From the NCBI GenBank assembly GCA_015519975.1, contig WIAL01000051.1, positions 1 to 64,000 of the forward strand: a DNA stretch of 64,000 bases, given 5' to 3'. Each line of letters begins with the position of its first letter. The stretch's first letter is position 1. The notes under the pieces are model-generated. The model made no database searches. It had not been told where the DNA came from and worked only from the letters and a program-made list of their open reading frames with translations. Positions 31,412 to 39,641 of the stretch are shown one piece after another. The DNA is from Hydrogenothermaceae bacterium. GTDB lineage: Bacteria; Aquificota; Aquificia; Aquificales; Hydrogenothermaceae. Position numbers and translations under genes: made by a program.

Positions 31412-32036
31412 TTGCAAATACCTCCGTTGTCTGGTCTATGAAACCAGCTTTGACAGCAGAATTTCCTGTAAAGTTTTCTTGAATAGGAACAATGGCAAAA
31501 TATTCTTTTGAACTGTCAATAAATCTGCCTCTTGTCTTAACCTGTTTGTATCCTATTTCATATCCAATTGATATTTTTTCTATGTGGCTTCTTTCGTTTT
31601 TATATTCGTGAATTAGTTTTATGAGCTTGTCTTCTGTTTGTGGTGAAATGTATTTGTTTTTTGAAAATATGTTTACTTTGAAATGGTATGGAGTTCCTCC
31701 ATACTCAAACCATTCTTGGAGCTGTCCCTTCAGACCTAAAAGCTCTAAAACCCTTTTTATCGCCCAGGGTGTTCCCTTTTTTGCTTTCAGCAGAATGTTA
31801 TTTTTTATTAGCTCTTCCTTTTGCTTCCTATCTGTAGCAAGTTCCCATTCTACTTTTGAAATATCAAACTGCCACGCAAGCTCTTCAAGTTCTTCATTGG
31901 ATAAATTTTCAAGCTTATAAACAAATAAATACGGCAGTTTTGCAGAAACTTCTTTAAAATTTTTGCTTTCAAGTTCTGCAAAAGCCTTTAATCTTTTATC
32001 CTTTCTTAAGATGTCTGGTAGTAATTTTTCACTCAT
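31404..32036 (-). CDS. Tail protein I (P2 gpI-like)
   Basis: About 210 residues. Family pattern: LLPDILRKDKRLKAFA at the N-terminus and KKGTPWAIKRVLELLGL near residue 105. It forms part of the baseplate and attaches fibres. It is the first gene of the leftward fibre-lysis unit; the divergent palindrome lies 33 bp upstream of its ATG. Confidence 0.88.
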   Translation of the reverse strand: MSEKLLPDILRKDKRLKAFAELESKNFKEVSAKLPYLFVYKLENLSNEELEELAWQFDISKVEWELATDRKQKEELIKNNILLKAKKGTPWAIKRVLELLGLKGQLQEWFEYGGTPYHFKVNIFSKNKYISPQTEDKLIKLIHEYKNERSHIEKISIGYEIGYKQVKTRGRFIDSSKEYFAIVPIQENFTGNSAVKAGFIDQTTEVFANG

Positions 32037-32068
32037 AGGATTTAAGATAAACAAAAAATAAAAGGCAG

Positions 32069-32084
32069 GTGTTATATATAACAC
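32069..32084. promoter_or_regulatory. Late-unit palindrome copy 5, bidirectional
   Basis: A perfect GTGTTATATATAACAC, extended to AGGTG...CACCT, centred between divergent late units. Both sides read AACACC outward, and the two start codons lie about 33 bp away on each side. This is the only copy that serves two directions. Confidence 0.8.
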
Positions 32085-32116
32085 CTCCTTTGAGAAAACC
32101 ACATAAAATAAAAACT

Positions 32117-32689
32117 ATGAAGCCGATAGTAAATTTTTTAAGCAAAATAGATAAGTTTTCTCAAAATGCTCAAAAACTACCAGAAGCTATAAAGCCTTTT
32201 GTGGTTGCGGAAGTTCAAAAGAATATAGATAACTCTGATGTTAGAAATGCTCCGCTAACTTTAAGACTAAAAGGAAACAAACCACCACTTAGAAATACAG
32301 GACATTTAAGAGCTTCAATTACAGGAAAAGTTAAAGAAGGAAAAGTTATTGTAGGAACTAATTTAAAGTATGCCCCTATTTTGCATTTTGGAGGAGAAAT
32401 AAAACCTAAAAAAGCCAAAAAACTTGCAATCCCTGCAAATAAAAAAATAAAGAAGATGGTAGATTTAGTTGGAGTTAAAGGAGTTTTAGAGCATTTAGAA
32501 AAGCAAGGCTGGAAAATCGTTTTTAAAGCAAAATCAATTTTAGGAGTTCCACCAAAGGGTAAGCCTATTGTTTTATTCATAAGAAGAAAAAAGGTAAAAA
32601 TCCCTGAAAGACCATTTATGGAATTAACAGATGAGCAAATAAACGAATTATACCAGCTTGCAGAAAATATACTTTATGAGGGACTGTGA
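32117..32689 (+). CDS. Virion morphogenesis protein G (Mu gp31-like)
   Basis: 190 residues fitting the phage virion morphogenesis family: APLTLRLKGNKPPLRNTGHL followed by a TNLKYAPILHFGG signature and a C-terminal PERPFMELT. It acts in head-tail joining. I start at the ATG of 32117 rather than the GTG inside the palindrome. First gene of the rightward tail unit. Confidence 0.88.
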   Translation: MKPIVNFLSKIDKFSQNAQKLPEAIKPFVVAEVQKNIDNSDVRNAPLTLRLKGNKPPLRNTGHLRASITGKVKEGKVIVGTNLKYAPILHFGGEIKPKKAKKLAIPANKKIKKMVDLVGVKGVLEHLEKQGWKIVFKAKSILGVPPKGKPIVLFIRRKKVKIPERPFMELTDEQINELYQLAENILYEGL

Positions 32690-33249
32690 TGCTATTTTTA
32701 AAACATTTAAAGCAAAGCTTACAAGAATTTACAAAGCTACCAGTAATAATTGACCCTGCAAATGTTTACCAGCTTCAAGAAATCAGATTAAAACCTCAAA
32801 AGTTTAAACTTGGAAAGCAAGAATATAAAAAAGTTTATGACCAAAACGGCAATGAAATTAAAGGCAAAACAGCTGTTTATTACATAGCAAGCTTACCTGT
32901 TTTAGTAGAACTAAACATTAGAGGGGCTAATAATGAAGATAGCCTCTTAATTTCCGCAATGAAATATTCAGCTTTGCTTCAGCACTTTTTTAAAACTGTA
33001 GATAAACTACCACAGATTAATGAAAGTATTGAAAATTTTACAGTAAAAGGACAGGCAGTAATAAAACCTATAAATATAGAAGGAAACCTTGAGCCTGTTT
33101 TGTTTACAGATAGTGATTTGGAAGATGCAAAAAAATTCCCTGGTTTTCAGGATAGGTTTGAGATTGAGCTTGTTTTTATGGTTGAGCAGATTTTAGATGT
33201 TTCTACTGTACAAAACATTAGATATGCAGGAGTTGGTTATGCTGTTTAG
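32686..33249 (+). CDS. Putative tail terminator/completion protein
   Basis: 187 residues, unrecognised by motif. It lies between gpG and gpU, where Mu has gp37 (tail terminator). It overlaps gpG by 4 bp. The role is inferred from position. Confidence 0.6.
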   Translation: MMLFLKHLKQSLQEFTKLPVIIDPANVYQLQEIRLKPQKFKLGKQEYKKVYDQNGNEIKGKTAVYYIASLPVLVELNIRGANNEDSLLISAMKYSALLQHFFKTVDKLPQINESIENFTVKGQAVIKPINIEGNLEPVLFTDSDLEDAKKFPGFQDRFEIELVFMVEQILDVSTVQNIRYAGVGYAV

Positions 33250-33409
33250 TAAACCTAAATATATAGTTCCTGCCTTTTTGGAAGTTTTATCTGAAGGTAT
33301 AGGTGCAGGAAAACCTTATTATCAAAAAAAGCTCAAAAGAATTAAAGCAAGGCAAAAAAGAAAAAGGCTTAACAAACACAAAAAACTAATAAAAAAAAGG
33401 TTTCGTTAG
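33239..33409 (+). CDS. Small basic tail-region protein
   Basis: 56 residues with a strongly basic C-terminus (KRIKARQKRKRLNKHKK). The ATG overlaps the upstream stop region and follows GCAGGAGTTGGTT. Function unknown; a nucleic-acid-binding or structural linker role is possible. Confidence 0.55.
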   Translation: MLFSKPKYIVPAFLEVLSEGIGAGKPYYQKKLKRIKARQKRKRLNKHKKLIKKRFR

Positions 33410-33790
33410 ATGTTTGGAGCATACGGACATATAGCTTTTGAAATATTTGGAGTTAATCCATCTTCAATTAGAGAAAGACTTGGCAGAAGAAAAGTTAAAC
33501 ACAATGTAATAAACGCCTATCCAATTATTGAAGACACAGGACAAACCACAAGAGAAATAGAAATGGTAATAAACATTGCCCAGCCTTTTTCAGATAACCC
33601 TGAAGATGATTATAAAGAACTTGTTGAACTTATGAATGAAACATCTGCAGAAACTCTTGTAATTGGAGATGAAATATTTGGCAAATTTACAATTGAAAAC
33701 ATTGATAAACAAGCCCAGTATAATCAAAATGGGCAAATAGTAAAAATTACTGCAAATATAAAATTTTTAGAGGTTCAAAATGTGGACTGA
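33410..33790 (+). CDS. Tail protein U (P2 gpU-like)
   Basis: 126 residues, starting MFGAYGHIAFEIF and fitting the gpU family. In P2 it is needed to complete the tail tube at its head-proximal end. It abuts the upstream gene and overlaps gpX by 11 bp. Confidence 0.8.
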   Translation: MFGAYGHIAFEIFGVNPSSIRERLGRRKVKHNVINAYPIIEDTGQTTREIEMVINIAQPFSDNPEDDYKELVELMNETSAETLVIGDEIFGKFTIENIDKQAQYNQNGQIVKITANIKFLEVQNVD

Positions 33791-34004
33791 GTATATCACA
33801 AAACAAGATGACAGATGGGATTTGATAAGCTATCAGTTCTACGGAGTTTCAGATAAGTTTGATATTATTCAACAGGCAAATGAAAAAGAGATTCCACCAG
33901 AAATTTTATACTCACCGCTACTACCAGCAGGTTTAAGGTTAAAAATCCCCATTTTAGAAGAAAAACCAATTAAAAAACTACCAAAACCAGCGTGGAAAGA
34001 ATAA
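33780..34004 (+). CDS. Tail protein X (LysM-like)
   Basis: 74 residues with the gpX/LysM pattern RWDLISYQFYG and an LPAGLRLKIP end. Small baseplate or hub protein. Its TAA overlaps the ATG of the gpD gene (TAATG). Confidence 0.88.
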   Translation: MWTEYITKQDDRWDLISYQFYGVSDKFDIIQQANEKEIPPEILYSPLLPAGLRLKIPILEEKPIKKLPKPAWKE

Positions 34005-34990
34005 TGCAAATCAGACAGCCAAAAATAAAGCTTTTTATAAATGATAAAGATGCCACAAGAGATATATCAGACTTTATTCTTGAGGTAGTTTACACAGACA
34101 GCATTGAAGAAAAAGCAAAAGATGAGCTTCAAATTACACTTGCTAACCACGATAGAAGATTTTTAAAAGACTGGGCTATTGAAACTAATTCAAAAGTAGA
34201 GGCTTCTATAATCTACAACGATAAAGAGTTTACACTTGGAACTTTCTATGTTGGAGATGATTTTACCTGCAAAGCAAAAGGCTCTATTCTTACAATAAAA
34301 GCAACTTCCCAGTCTTTAGAAGATTTAGACAATTTCAAAAAAATCAGAAACGAAGGCTATGAAAACATTTATCTAAAAGATTTAGTTCAACAAATCATAA
34401 ACAAATGCAGTAAAAAATCTATCGTTGATACTCCAGATGTTTTTATAGAAAGAATAGACATAGCTAATCAATCTTACGAGCAGTTTTTAAAACAACTAGC
34501 AAAAAAATACAATTGCAGATTTTTCATAAGAAGTGGTGTAGTAGTTTTTTCAAACCAGCTTCAAACTCAAGAGCTTGATTTAACCAACTACCTGATAGAT
34601 GACCAGATAAGATTTAAAGCCAAAAAAGAAGCAGTAAAAGCAGTTGAAATGCTTTATTATAAACCAAACTCAAAACAAGCCCAGCTTTATAGAGAAGAAG
34701 TTCCAAATGTAAAGCAAGGCAAAACAGTTAGAATTCAAGACATAGCCCATAACCTAAACGAAGCCAAAGAAAAAGTTAGAGCTTATATACAAAAGATTAA
34801 AACCGAGCTAAAAGCAGAAGGAACTTTTACCATTTACGGACAGCCTGTAAATGCAGGGGATAAAGTTATTATTCCAAAAGATAGATACGGCTTTTTAGGT
34901 GGAGTTTATGAAGCTCAAAAAGTAGTTCATTCAATAAAAAAAGATGAAGGTTGGAAAACAAATATCACAATTAAATATGTCGGAGGATAA
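34004..34990 (+). CDS. Baseplate hub protein D (P2 late control D-like)
   Basis: About 328 residues of the gpD/VgrG-N hub family: an N-terminal beta domain (VVYTDSIEEKAKDELQITL) and a central QSYEQFLKQLAKKYNCRFFI motif. It forms the hub that holds spike V. The start is the ATG in the TAATG overlap. Confidence 0.88.
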   Translation: MQIRQPKIKLFINDKDATRDISDFILEVVYTDSIEEKAKDELQITLANHDRRFLKDWAIETNSKVEASIIYNDKEFTLGTFYVGDDFTCKAKGSILTIKATSQSLEDLDNFKKIRNEGYENIYLKDLVQQIINKCSKKSIVDTPDVFIERIDIANQSYEQFLKQLAKKYNCRFFIRSGVVVFSNQLQTQELDLTNYLIDDQIRFKAKKEAVKAVEMLYYKPNSKQAQLYREEVPNVKQGKTVRIQDIAHNLNEAKEKVRAYIQKIKTELKAEGTFTIYGQPVNAGDKVIIPKDRYGFLGGVYEAQKVVHSIKKDEGWKTNITIKYVGG

Positions 34991-34991
34991 A

Positions 34992-35315
34992 ATGGAATAT
35001 AAGCTTACAGAACCTTTTGAATATGAAGGTCAAAAAATAGAAAAATGCACTATAAAAAAGACACAAGTCAAAGTAATAGATAGGATAAAAGCAAAAACAG
35101 AGGCAAAATCGGTTTTTGGAACAGAGGAAGGAGATGCATTTATGCTATGTCTTATAAATAGACTTTGTGATTTTGGAGTAAGCATTCCTTCTTTAGAACT
35201 TGCTGAAAAATTATCTTCTGAAGATTTAGACAATATTGCAATGAAGATAATGGGGATAGATGAGGATTTTTTGCAATATTTAGCGAAGAATTCGGAAGAT
35301 TCACAGAAATCGTAG
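34992..35315 (+). CDS. Tail assembly chaperone (gpE-like)
   Basis: 107 residues from the ATG after CGGAGGATAAA, starting MEYKLTEPFEYEGQKI. It binds the tape measure protein during tail assembly. It lies immediately before the tape measure and carries a slippery heptamer near its 3' end. Confidence 0.85.
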   Translation: MEYKLTEPFEYEGQKIEKCTIKKTQVKVIDRIKAKTEAKSVFGTEEGDAFMLCLINRLCDFGVSIPSLELAEKLSSEDLDNIAMKIMGIDEDFLQYLAKNSEDSQKS

Positions 35316-35449
35316 TCCCAGCACTTGTGGAGTTCGGATATGGATATAAGGAGATTTTAGATATGAGTCCTTCAGAGCTTTTATATGTAGCGGAAATAAC
35401 AGTTAAATACAAAGAAAAACAAAAGGAGCAGATAGAAAATGCAAGGTAG
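34992..35449 (+). CDS. Frameshifted tail assembly chaperone (gpE+E'-like)
   Basis: A -1 slip at T TTT TTG (35267-35273) replaces the last residues with an alternative ~58-residue tail (AIFSEEFGRFTEIVVPALV onward). This frame stays open to a TAG at 35447 inside the tape measure start. Such -1 frameshifting is widely conserved in long-tailed phages. Confidence 0.8.
35267..35273 (+). promoter_or_regulatory. -1 frameshift heptamer T TTT TTG in tail chaperone gene
   Basis: The heptamer is in the correct phase (GAT TTT TTG) and leads into an open -1 frame that ends within the tape measure gene's first codons. Confidence 0.8.
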
Positions 35450-37997
35450 AGAATTTTTACTTCAGCTTGCAGTTGGAGTTAGTGATTTATTTTCAAAAAA
35501 AGTTGATAAAATTAAGGCTAAAGCCAAAGATTTAGAAGGGAAAATCCAAAAGTTAGACAATACTCTGAAAACTATAGATGGATTTAAACAGCTATCACAA
35601 GATATAGAAAAGTTTTCAAAAGCAGAGGTTAAACTTTCACAAAAAATAAAACTACTTGAAGAAAAACACAAAAAGCTAAATCAGGAACTAAAAGAAACCC
35701 AAAGAGAGTATCAAAAAACTGGAGGAAAATCCCAAGAACTTACCCAGAAAATAGAAAAGCTAAAAAGAGAAATAGAGCAAAATTCTTTAGAGCTTGCAGA
35801 AAATAAAGACAAGCTAAAAATGGTATCTCAAGCCAAAGATAAAGCCATAAATGATGCCACAAAATTAAAACAACAACTTCAAAAAGAAGGTATAGAAACA
35901 AATAACTTATCTAAAGAATATGACAGACTTCAAAAAGAACTTAGAGCAACCGCCAAAGAATACGAAAATTTAGAGAAAAAACTATCATCTTCCACACTTG
36001 AAACCTTCGGAGCAAAACTAAAAAGCATAGCTACCATCGGAGGAGTTGGAGCTGCAGCTTCATTTTCCATAAAAGGCATTATAGATAAAGCCACACAAAT
36101 AGACAGACAGGCAAGGCTTATTATCGCCAGAACCGAGCTAACAACAAAAGACCTACAAGCTGTTAAAAATGACCTTACAGACATTTACGAAATTACTGGA
36201 GCTATGCCTGACCAGATAGCAGAAGTTTATACCCAGTTTAGACAGCAAACAAATCTATCTGCAAAAGAGTTGAAAGAAGCCACAATTCAGGCTTTAAAAC
36301 TTCAAAAAATAAACCCAGAATGGGACACAAAAGAAATTACTCGGGCTATAACCCAGATGCAAAAAGCTTGGGGAATTTCAGCAAAAGAAGCTTCAGATTT
36401 AATTATCACTGCCTACCAAAAAGCAGGAGATAAAGCAGGAGATTTACTTGACACCCTGTGGGAATACTCACCATTAATGAAAGAAGCAGGACTAAATGCA
36501 AAAGAATTTACAGCAATGCTCATAGCTGGAGCAAAAGAAGGAGCATTTAATTTTGACAAACTTGCAGACACTATAAAGGAAAGTTTCAAAGCGAGATTAA
36601 CCGATGTTGATATTTGGCAAAATCTGGTAGGTTCTGGAACAAAAGCTGGCGTTATAGACCAACTATTACCAGAAAATAAATTTAAAGAAAAATCCAGAAG
36701 AATAAAACACTATTTAGCCCAGATAAGAGAAGGAATAGAAACTGGAGATGACAAAAAGAAAAAAGAAGGTTATGCGAAATTAATGACAGAACTTGCCACT
36801 TTATATAAGCAGGATGCCAGACTTGCCAGAAACATTATGGAACAGATTTTCGGAACTCAAGGAACTGAGGATATATCTGCAAAAATCCTAAAAGCAATGG
36901 GAGAAGCCTCCCTAAATGCAGATAAAGTTGTTGGAAATTATAAAAATGCCACAGATAAATCTTGGGAAGAAACAAAAACATTTTTCGATAAAATAGCTAC
37001 TGCTTGGAGAAAACTTGAAGCAACATTTATTAAGACAGCAGGAAAATTAGCAAAAGATTTAGCCCCAATAGGAGATTTATTACTAAAAATAGCAGAAAGT
37101 ATAGGAAACTTTGCAGAAAAACACCCACTTTTATCAAAAATAGCACTTGCCCTAATAGGAATTGTTGCAGTATTAGGAACACTTGGAGCTGCAATTCAAG
37201 TTGTCGGAATGATGTTTACATTTGCGTTTGCTCCTTTTGGGGTAATTCTTGGGGGAATTACAGCTTTATTTTCACCTTTAGTTTTAGCAATTATAGGAGT
37301 TGTTGCAGCTGTTGTTATTTTATACAAAAACTGGGATTCTGTATGGAACTGGATAAAAGAAAAATTTCAATCAGCAAAAGACTTTTTATTTTCAGGCTTA
37401 CAAACCCTAAAAAACATATTTGCCAAAGGTTTAAAGCTTGCAATAGATTTTTCACCAATTGGAATATTCTTAAAACTTATAAATATGCTCGTTCAAAAAC
37501 TATTCAACCTTGACCTAAAAAAAGCAGGACAAAAATTAATTCAAACATTTACAGATGGAATTTTATCCTTCATCAAAAAACCATTTGAAATAATAGACAA
37601 AATAAAAGAAAAAGCCAAAGGCATTTTAAAATTCTTCGGTTTTGGGGGAGAAGAAAATCAGAAGGAACTTATAGCAAAACAAAAATTAGAAGGAACTTCC
37701 ACATCTCAATCTATCTATGAAAGAAAAGAAAAATTAACAAAAGAAATCACCCAAACAACCCAGCAAGTAAAACAATTTAAAGAAATCCAGCAAAAAGAAA
37801 AAACCACAAAAGAAATAAAATTAGACGCTCCAATAAGCATCAACGCCCCAATTAATATCACTTCAGATAAACAAAATCTAGAAGATATAAAAAAAACAAT
37901 TATTCAAGCCTTTAGAGAAGGTTCAACAGAGCTAAAATGGGCTTTAGAACAGGCTTTAAGAGATATACAAAATGATAATGAAGGGTATATAGGTTAA
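35439..37997 (+). CDS. Tape measure protein
   Basis: 852 residues; its length sets tail length. It has a long N-terminal coiled coil (about 15-190), the TIGR01760-like middle with LDTLWEYSPLMKEAGL and a long helix set, then hydrophobic segments at about 565-635 that could form a membrane channel. It ends in a polar coiled tail. The start overlaps the frameshifted chaperone's stop. Confidence 0.93.
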   Translation: MQGREFLLQLAVGVSDLFSKKVDKIKAKAKDLEGKIQKLDNTLKTIDGFKQLSQDIEKFSKAEVKLSQKIKLLEEKHKKLNQELKETQREYQKTGGKSQELTQKIEKLKREIEQNSLELAENKDKLKMVSQAKDKAINDATKLKQQLQKEGIETNNLSKEYDRLQKELRATAKEYENLEKKLSSSTLETFGAKLKSIATIGGVGAAASFSIKGIIDKATQIDRQARLIIARTELTTKDLQAVKNDLTDIYEITGAMPDQIAEVYTQFRQQTNLSAKELKEATIQALKLQKINPEWDTKEITRAITQMQKAWGISAKEASDLIITAYQKAGDKAGDLLDTLWEYSPLMKEAGLNAKEFTAMLIAGAKEGAFNFDKLADTIKESFKARLTDVDIWQNLVGSGTKAGVIDQLLPENKFKEKSRRIKHYLAQIREGIETGDDKKKKEGYAKLMTELATLYKQDARLARNIMEQIFGTQGTEDISAKILKAMGEASLNADKVVGNYKNATDKSWEETKTFFDKIATAWRKLEATFIKTAGKLAKDLAPIGDLLLKIAESIGNFAEKHPLLSKIALALIGIVAVLGTLGAAIQVVGMMFTFAFAPFGVILGGITALFSPLVLAIIGVVAAVVILYKNWDSVWNWIKEKFQSAKDFLFSGLQTLKNIFAKGLKLAIDFSPIGIFLKLINMLVQKLFNLDLKKAGQKLIQTFTDGILSFIKKPFEIIDKIKEKAKGILKFFGFGGEENQKELIAKQKLEGTSTSQSIYERKEKLTKEITQTTQQVKQFKEIQQKEKTTKEIKLDAPISINAPINITSDKQNLEDIKKTIIQAFREGSTELKWALEQALRDIQNDNEGYIG

Positions 37998-38014
37998 TCT
38001 TCCTCTATATACCC
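37983..38014. terminator. Hairpin at convergent gene ends
   Basis: GGGTATATAG (37983-37992) and CTATATACCC (38005-38014) pair around the overlapping stops of the tape measure and the leftward 66-residue gene. There is no good T-run, so it may be a weak bidirectional terminator or mRNA end stabiliser. Confidence 0.45.
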
Positions 38015-38194
38015 CAGCTCAACTAACATTCTACCTACAAACTCATCATCAACAATATTTGTCCTTGCCATCCATTCAGGATATGTAAGATTTTTTAAAA
38101 TAGTTAAATCCCTTTGTTTTATCCCCCTATACATTTCAGGATTATCCCAAAACTCCTTAAGATAAATTTCCTCCTCTGTAAACTCCTCTTTCAT
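37994..38194 (-). CDS. Hypothetical small protein, right end
   Basis: 66 residues, acidic and helical (MKEEFTEEEIYLKEFW). It overlaps the gp25-like gene by 38 bp and the convergent tape measure by 4 bp. Unrecognised; possibly a baseplate accessory cotranscribed with the gp25-like gene. Confidence 0.6.
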   Translation of the reverse strand: MKEEFTEEEIYLKEFWDNPEMYRGIKQRDLTILKNLTYPEWMARTNIVDDEFVGRMLVELGYIEED

Positions 38195-38483
38195 TGCTAT
38201 CCCTCACTGTATAATAAATTTCAATAGAAACTTGCCCTGTATTTGGGTTAAAAGAATTTATTTTTACTTTATCTACTTTTATTCTTTTTTCCCATCTGTT
38301 TAAAGTATCATATATAGACGCAATTAAAACAGGTATTTGTTCAATACCTCTATCTAATAGCTCCCATATACCACAACCGAATTCAGGTTCAAAAATCTTT
38401 TCACCTTTCCTGGTAAAAAGAATAATATCAATAGATTGATTTATATCTTCTAATAAGTTAGAGAATTCAGTTTTTAACATCAT
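38157..38483 (-). CDS. Baseplate wedge protein W (T4 gp25-like)
   Basis: 108 residues of the gp25-like/gpW family: IDIILFTRKGEKIFEPEFG and ELLDRGIEQ are typical. It initiates sheath assembly at the baseplate. Usually next to gpJ, it is here isolated at the right end, transcribed inward, and no late palindrome precedes it. Confidence 0.85.
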   Translation of the reverse strand: MMLKTEFSNLLEDINQSIDIILFTRKGEKIFEPEFGCGIWELLDRGIEQIPVLIASIYDTLNRWEKRIKVDKVKINSFNPNTGQVSIEIYYTVRDSNERGVYRGGNLS

Positions 38484-38706
38484 AATAATTTTATCCTACT
38501 TCCAAATATAAAATTTTGCAAGGTTAAATTTATTTTATATACATAAAAAATTTCTCATTTTTTTTGAGAATTTCTATAAAAAATTGCAAAAAAGATTAGA
38601 ATTTTTTACTTAAAATTTCTAATTTATTTTGAGAAATTTTTAATTCAAAAACTGCATTTTTAAAATTTTTTCTAAACTTTTTTATAAAATACAGATTTTC
38701 ATTTCA
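38484..38706. other. Prophage right end, non-coding, transposase-site array
   Basis: No gene. It holds inverted copies of the end motif: TTATAAAAAAGTTTAGAA (reverse strand, about 20 bp from the end), the 24-bp motif at 38612-38635, and further copies near 38590 and 38550. The sequence ends in CA before GCTTTAAA. Confidence 0.7.
38545..38635. repeat. Right subterminal inverted repeat
   Basis: 38584-38635 is the inverted partner of 664-715 (52 bp, about 8 mismatches). Weaker similarity extends to about 38545. Confidence 0.75.
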
Positions 38707-38714
38707 GCTTTAAA
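38707..38714. repeat. Right copy of putative target-site duplication GCTTTAAA
   Basis: Identical to 453-460; the identity continues one further base (T). It lies 9 bp beyond the cas1 stop codon. Confidence 0.65.
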
Positions 38715-38723
38715 TATTTATAC

Positions 38724-39638
38724 TTATCCTCCTATATCCACTTTTCTAATCTTTTTTGAGATTTTATACTTGGCAAGTCTTTCTTCGTAAGCCTTTAAGA
38801 ACTTTTTCCTTCCGTCTTCATTTAAGTAAGCATAGTTCAGGTCTTTGTCAAAATCTTTAATAGTTATCTGACCTGTATTTATCAATGAAAAAATCAAAGG
38901 ATCAATGATAAATGGCTTGAAAATCTCTGCAAGATCAAGGGAAAGAGAAAATCTTTTTTCCTGTGGCGAGTGAAGATAGCTGATTGTAGGGTCAAGCTGA
39001 GTTCTATAAATTTCAGTTAGAACTGTGTTATACATTATTGAGTTCCCAAAGCTGATTAATGCATTTATTGGATTGTCTGGAGGTCTTTTTTCTCTTTTTT
39101 CCATTTGAAAATCTTCATTTTTGATAATTCTATTAAAAAGCTGATAATATCTGTCTCTAATGTTTCCTTCTATTGCCATTAATTCTTCGGATGTTTTTGT
39201 CTCAAAAATTTTAGGTAAAAGTTCTTTTTCTATGTCTTCATAGTCCTTAGGATTTATACCATTTTTTCTTAAATTTCTTAAAATATGATGAACGGCTCCT
39301 TCTATAAAAGAAATTGCTAGATATTGCCTTTTATCACTATCCAAATAATGCCTTACTTGCTCAACTAAAAGTGAACCTGAAACGTTTTTCTTTCTTGGCA
39401 AAAAACTTCCTGAATAAAAGCCGTAGTAGTTATAAAAATGGATAGGAATATCATACTGAGAAAGATAGTTTAAAGCTTTTGTGTTTATATCAAGTTCGCC
39501 AAATACATAAATTGCATCAATATCATTTATTGGAAGAGCTTTTTTAACAGCTTGCCCATCCTGCTCCATTTCAAAATATAAAGTGTTCTCTTTTCTCCTA
39601 AGCCTTCCGTTTGAGTTAATATAAAATCTGCGGGACAT
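38724..39638 (-). CDS. cas1: CRISPR-associated integrase Cas1
   Basis: Spacer-integration enzyme of 304 residues. The N-terminal beta domain is followed by a helical catalytic domain with the metal ligands visible in EGNIRDRYYQLF (Glu), SYLHSPQE (His) and SLDLAEIFKPFIID (Asp/Glu). It belongs to the I-B type. It is the last host gene before the prophage and starts 3 bp after the EVE-HNH gene. Its normal neighbour cas2 is on the far side of the insertion. Confidence 0.96.
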   Translation of the reverse strand: MSRRFYINSNGRLRRKENTLYFEMEQDGQAVKKALPINDIDAIYVFGELDINTKALNYLSQYDIPIHFYNYYGFYSGSFLPRKKNVSGSLLVEQVRHYLDSDKRQYLAISFIEGAVHHILRNLRKNGINPKDYEDIEKELLPKIFETKTSEELMAIEGNIRDRYYQLFNRIIKNEDFQMEKREKRPPDNPINALISFGNSIMYNTVLTEIYRTQLDPTISYLHSPQEKRFSLSLDLAEIFKPFIIDPLIFSLINTGQITIKDFDKDLNYAYLNEDGRKKFLKAYEERLAKYKISKKIRKVDIGG

Positions 39639-39641
39639 AAT

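Larger units (their letters stand above)
461..38706. mobile_element. Complete Mu-like transposable prophage inserted between cas1 and cas2
   Basis: About 38.2 kb with a full set of Mu/P2-like functions: repressor, Ner-like protein, MuA, MuB, HU, GemA, both terminase subunits, portal, MuF, protease, capsid, sheath, tube, tape measure, baseplate, fibres and lysis genes. No capsid, tail, lysis or transposition gene looks broken. The ends carry mirrored arrays of an A-rich motif. The outer boundaries are inferred from the GCTTTAAA repeat and TG...CA ends. Confidence in the exact left end is lower, because the first ~100 bp inside it hold no recognisable end motif. Confidence 0.85.
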
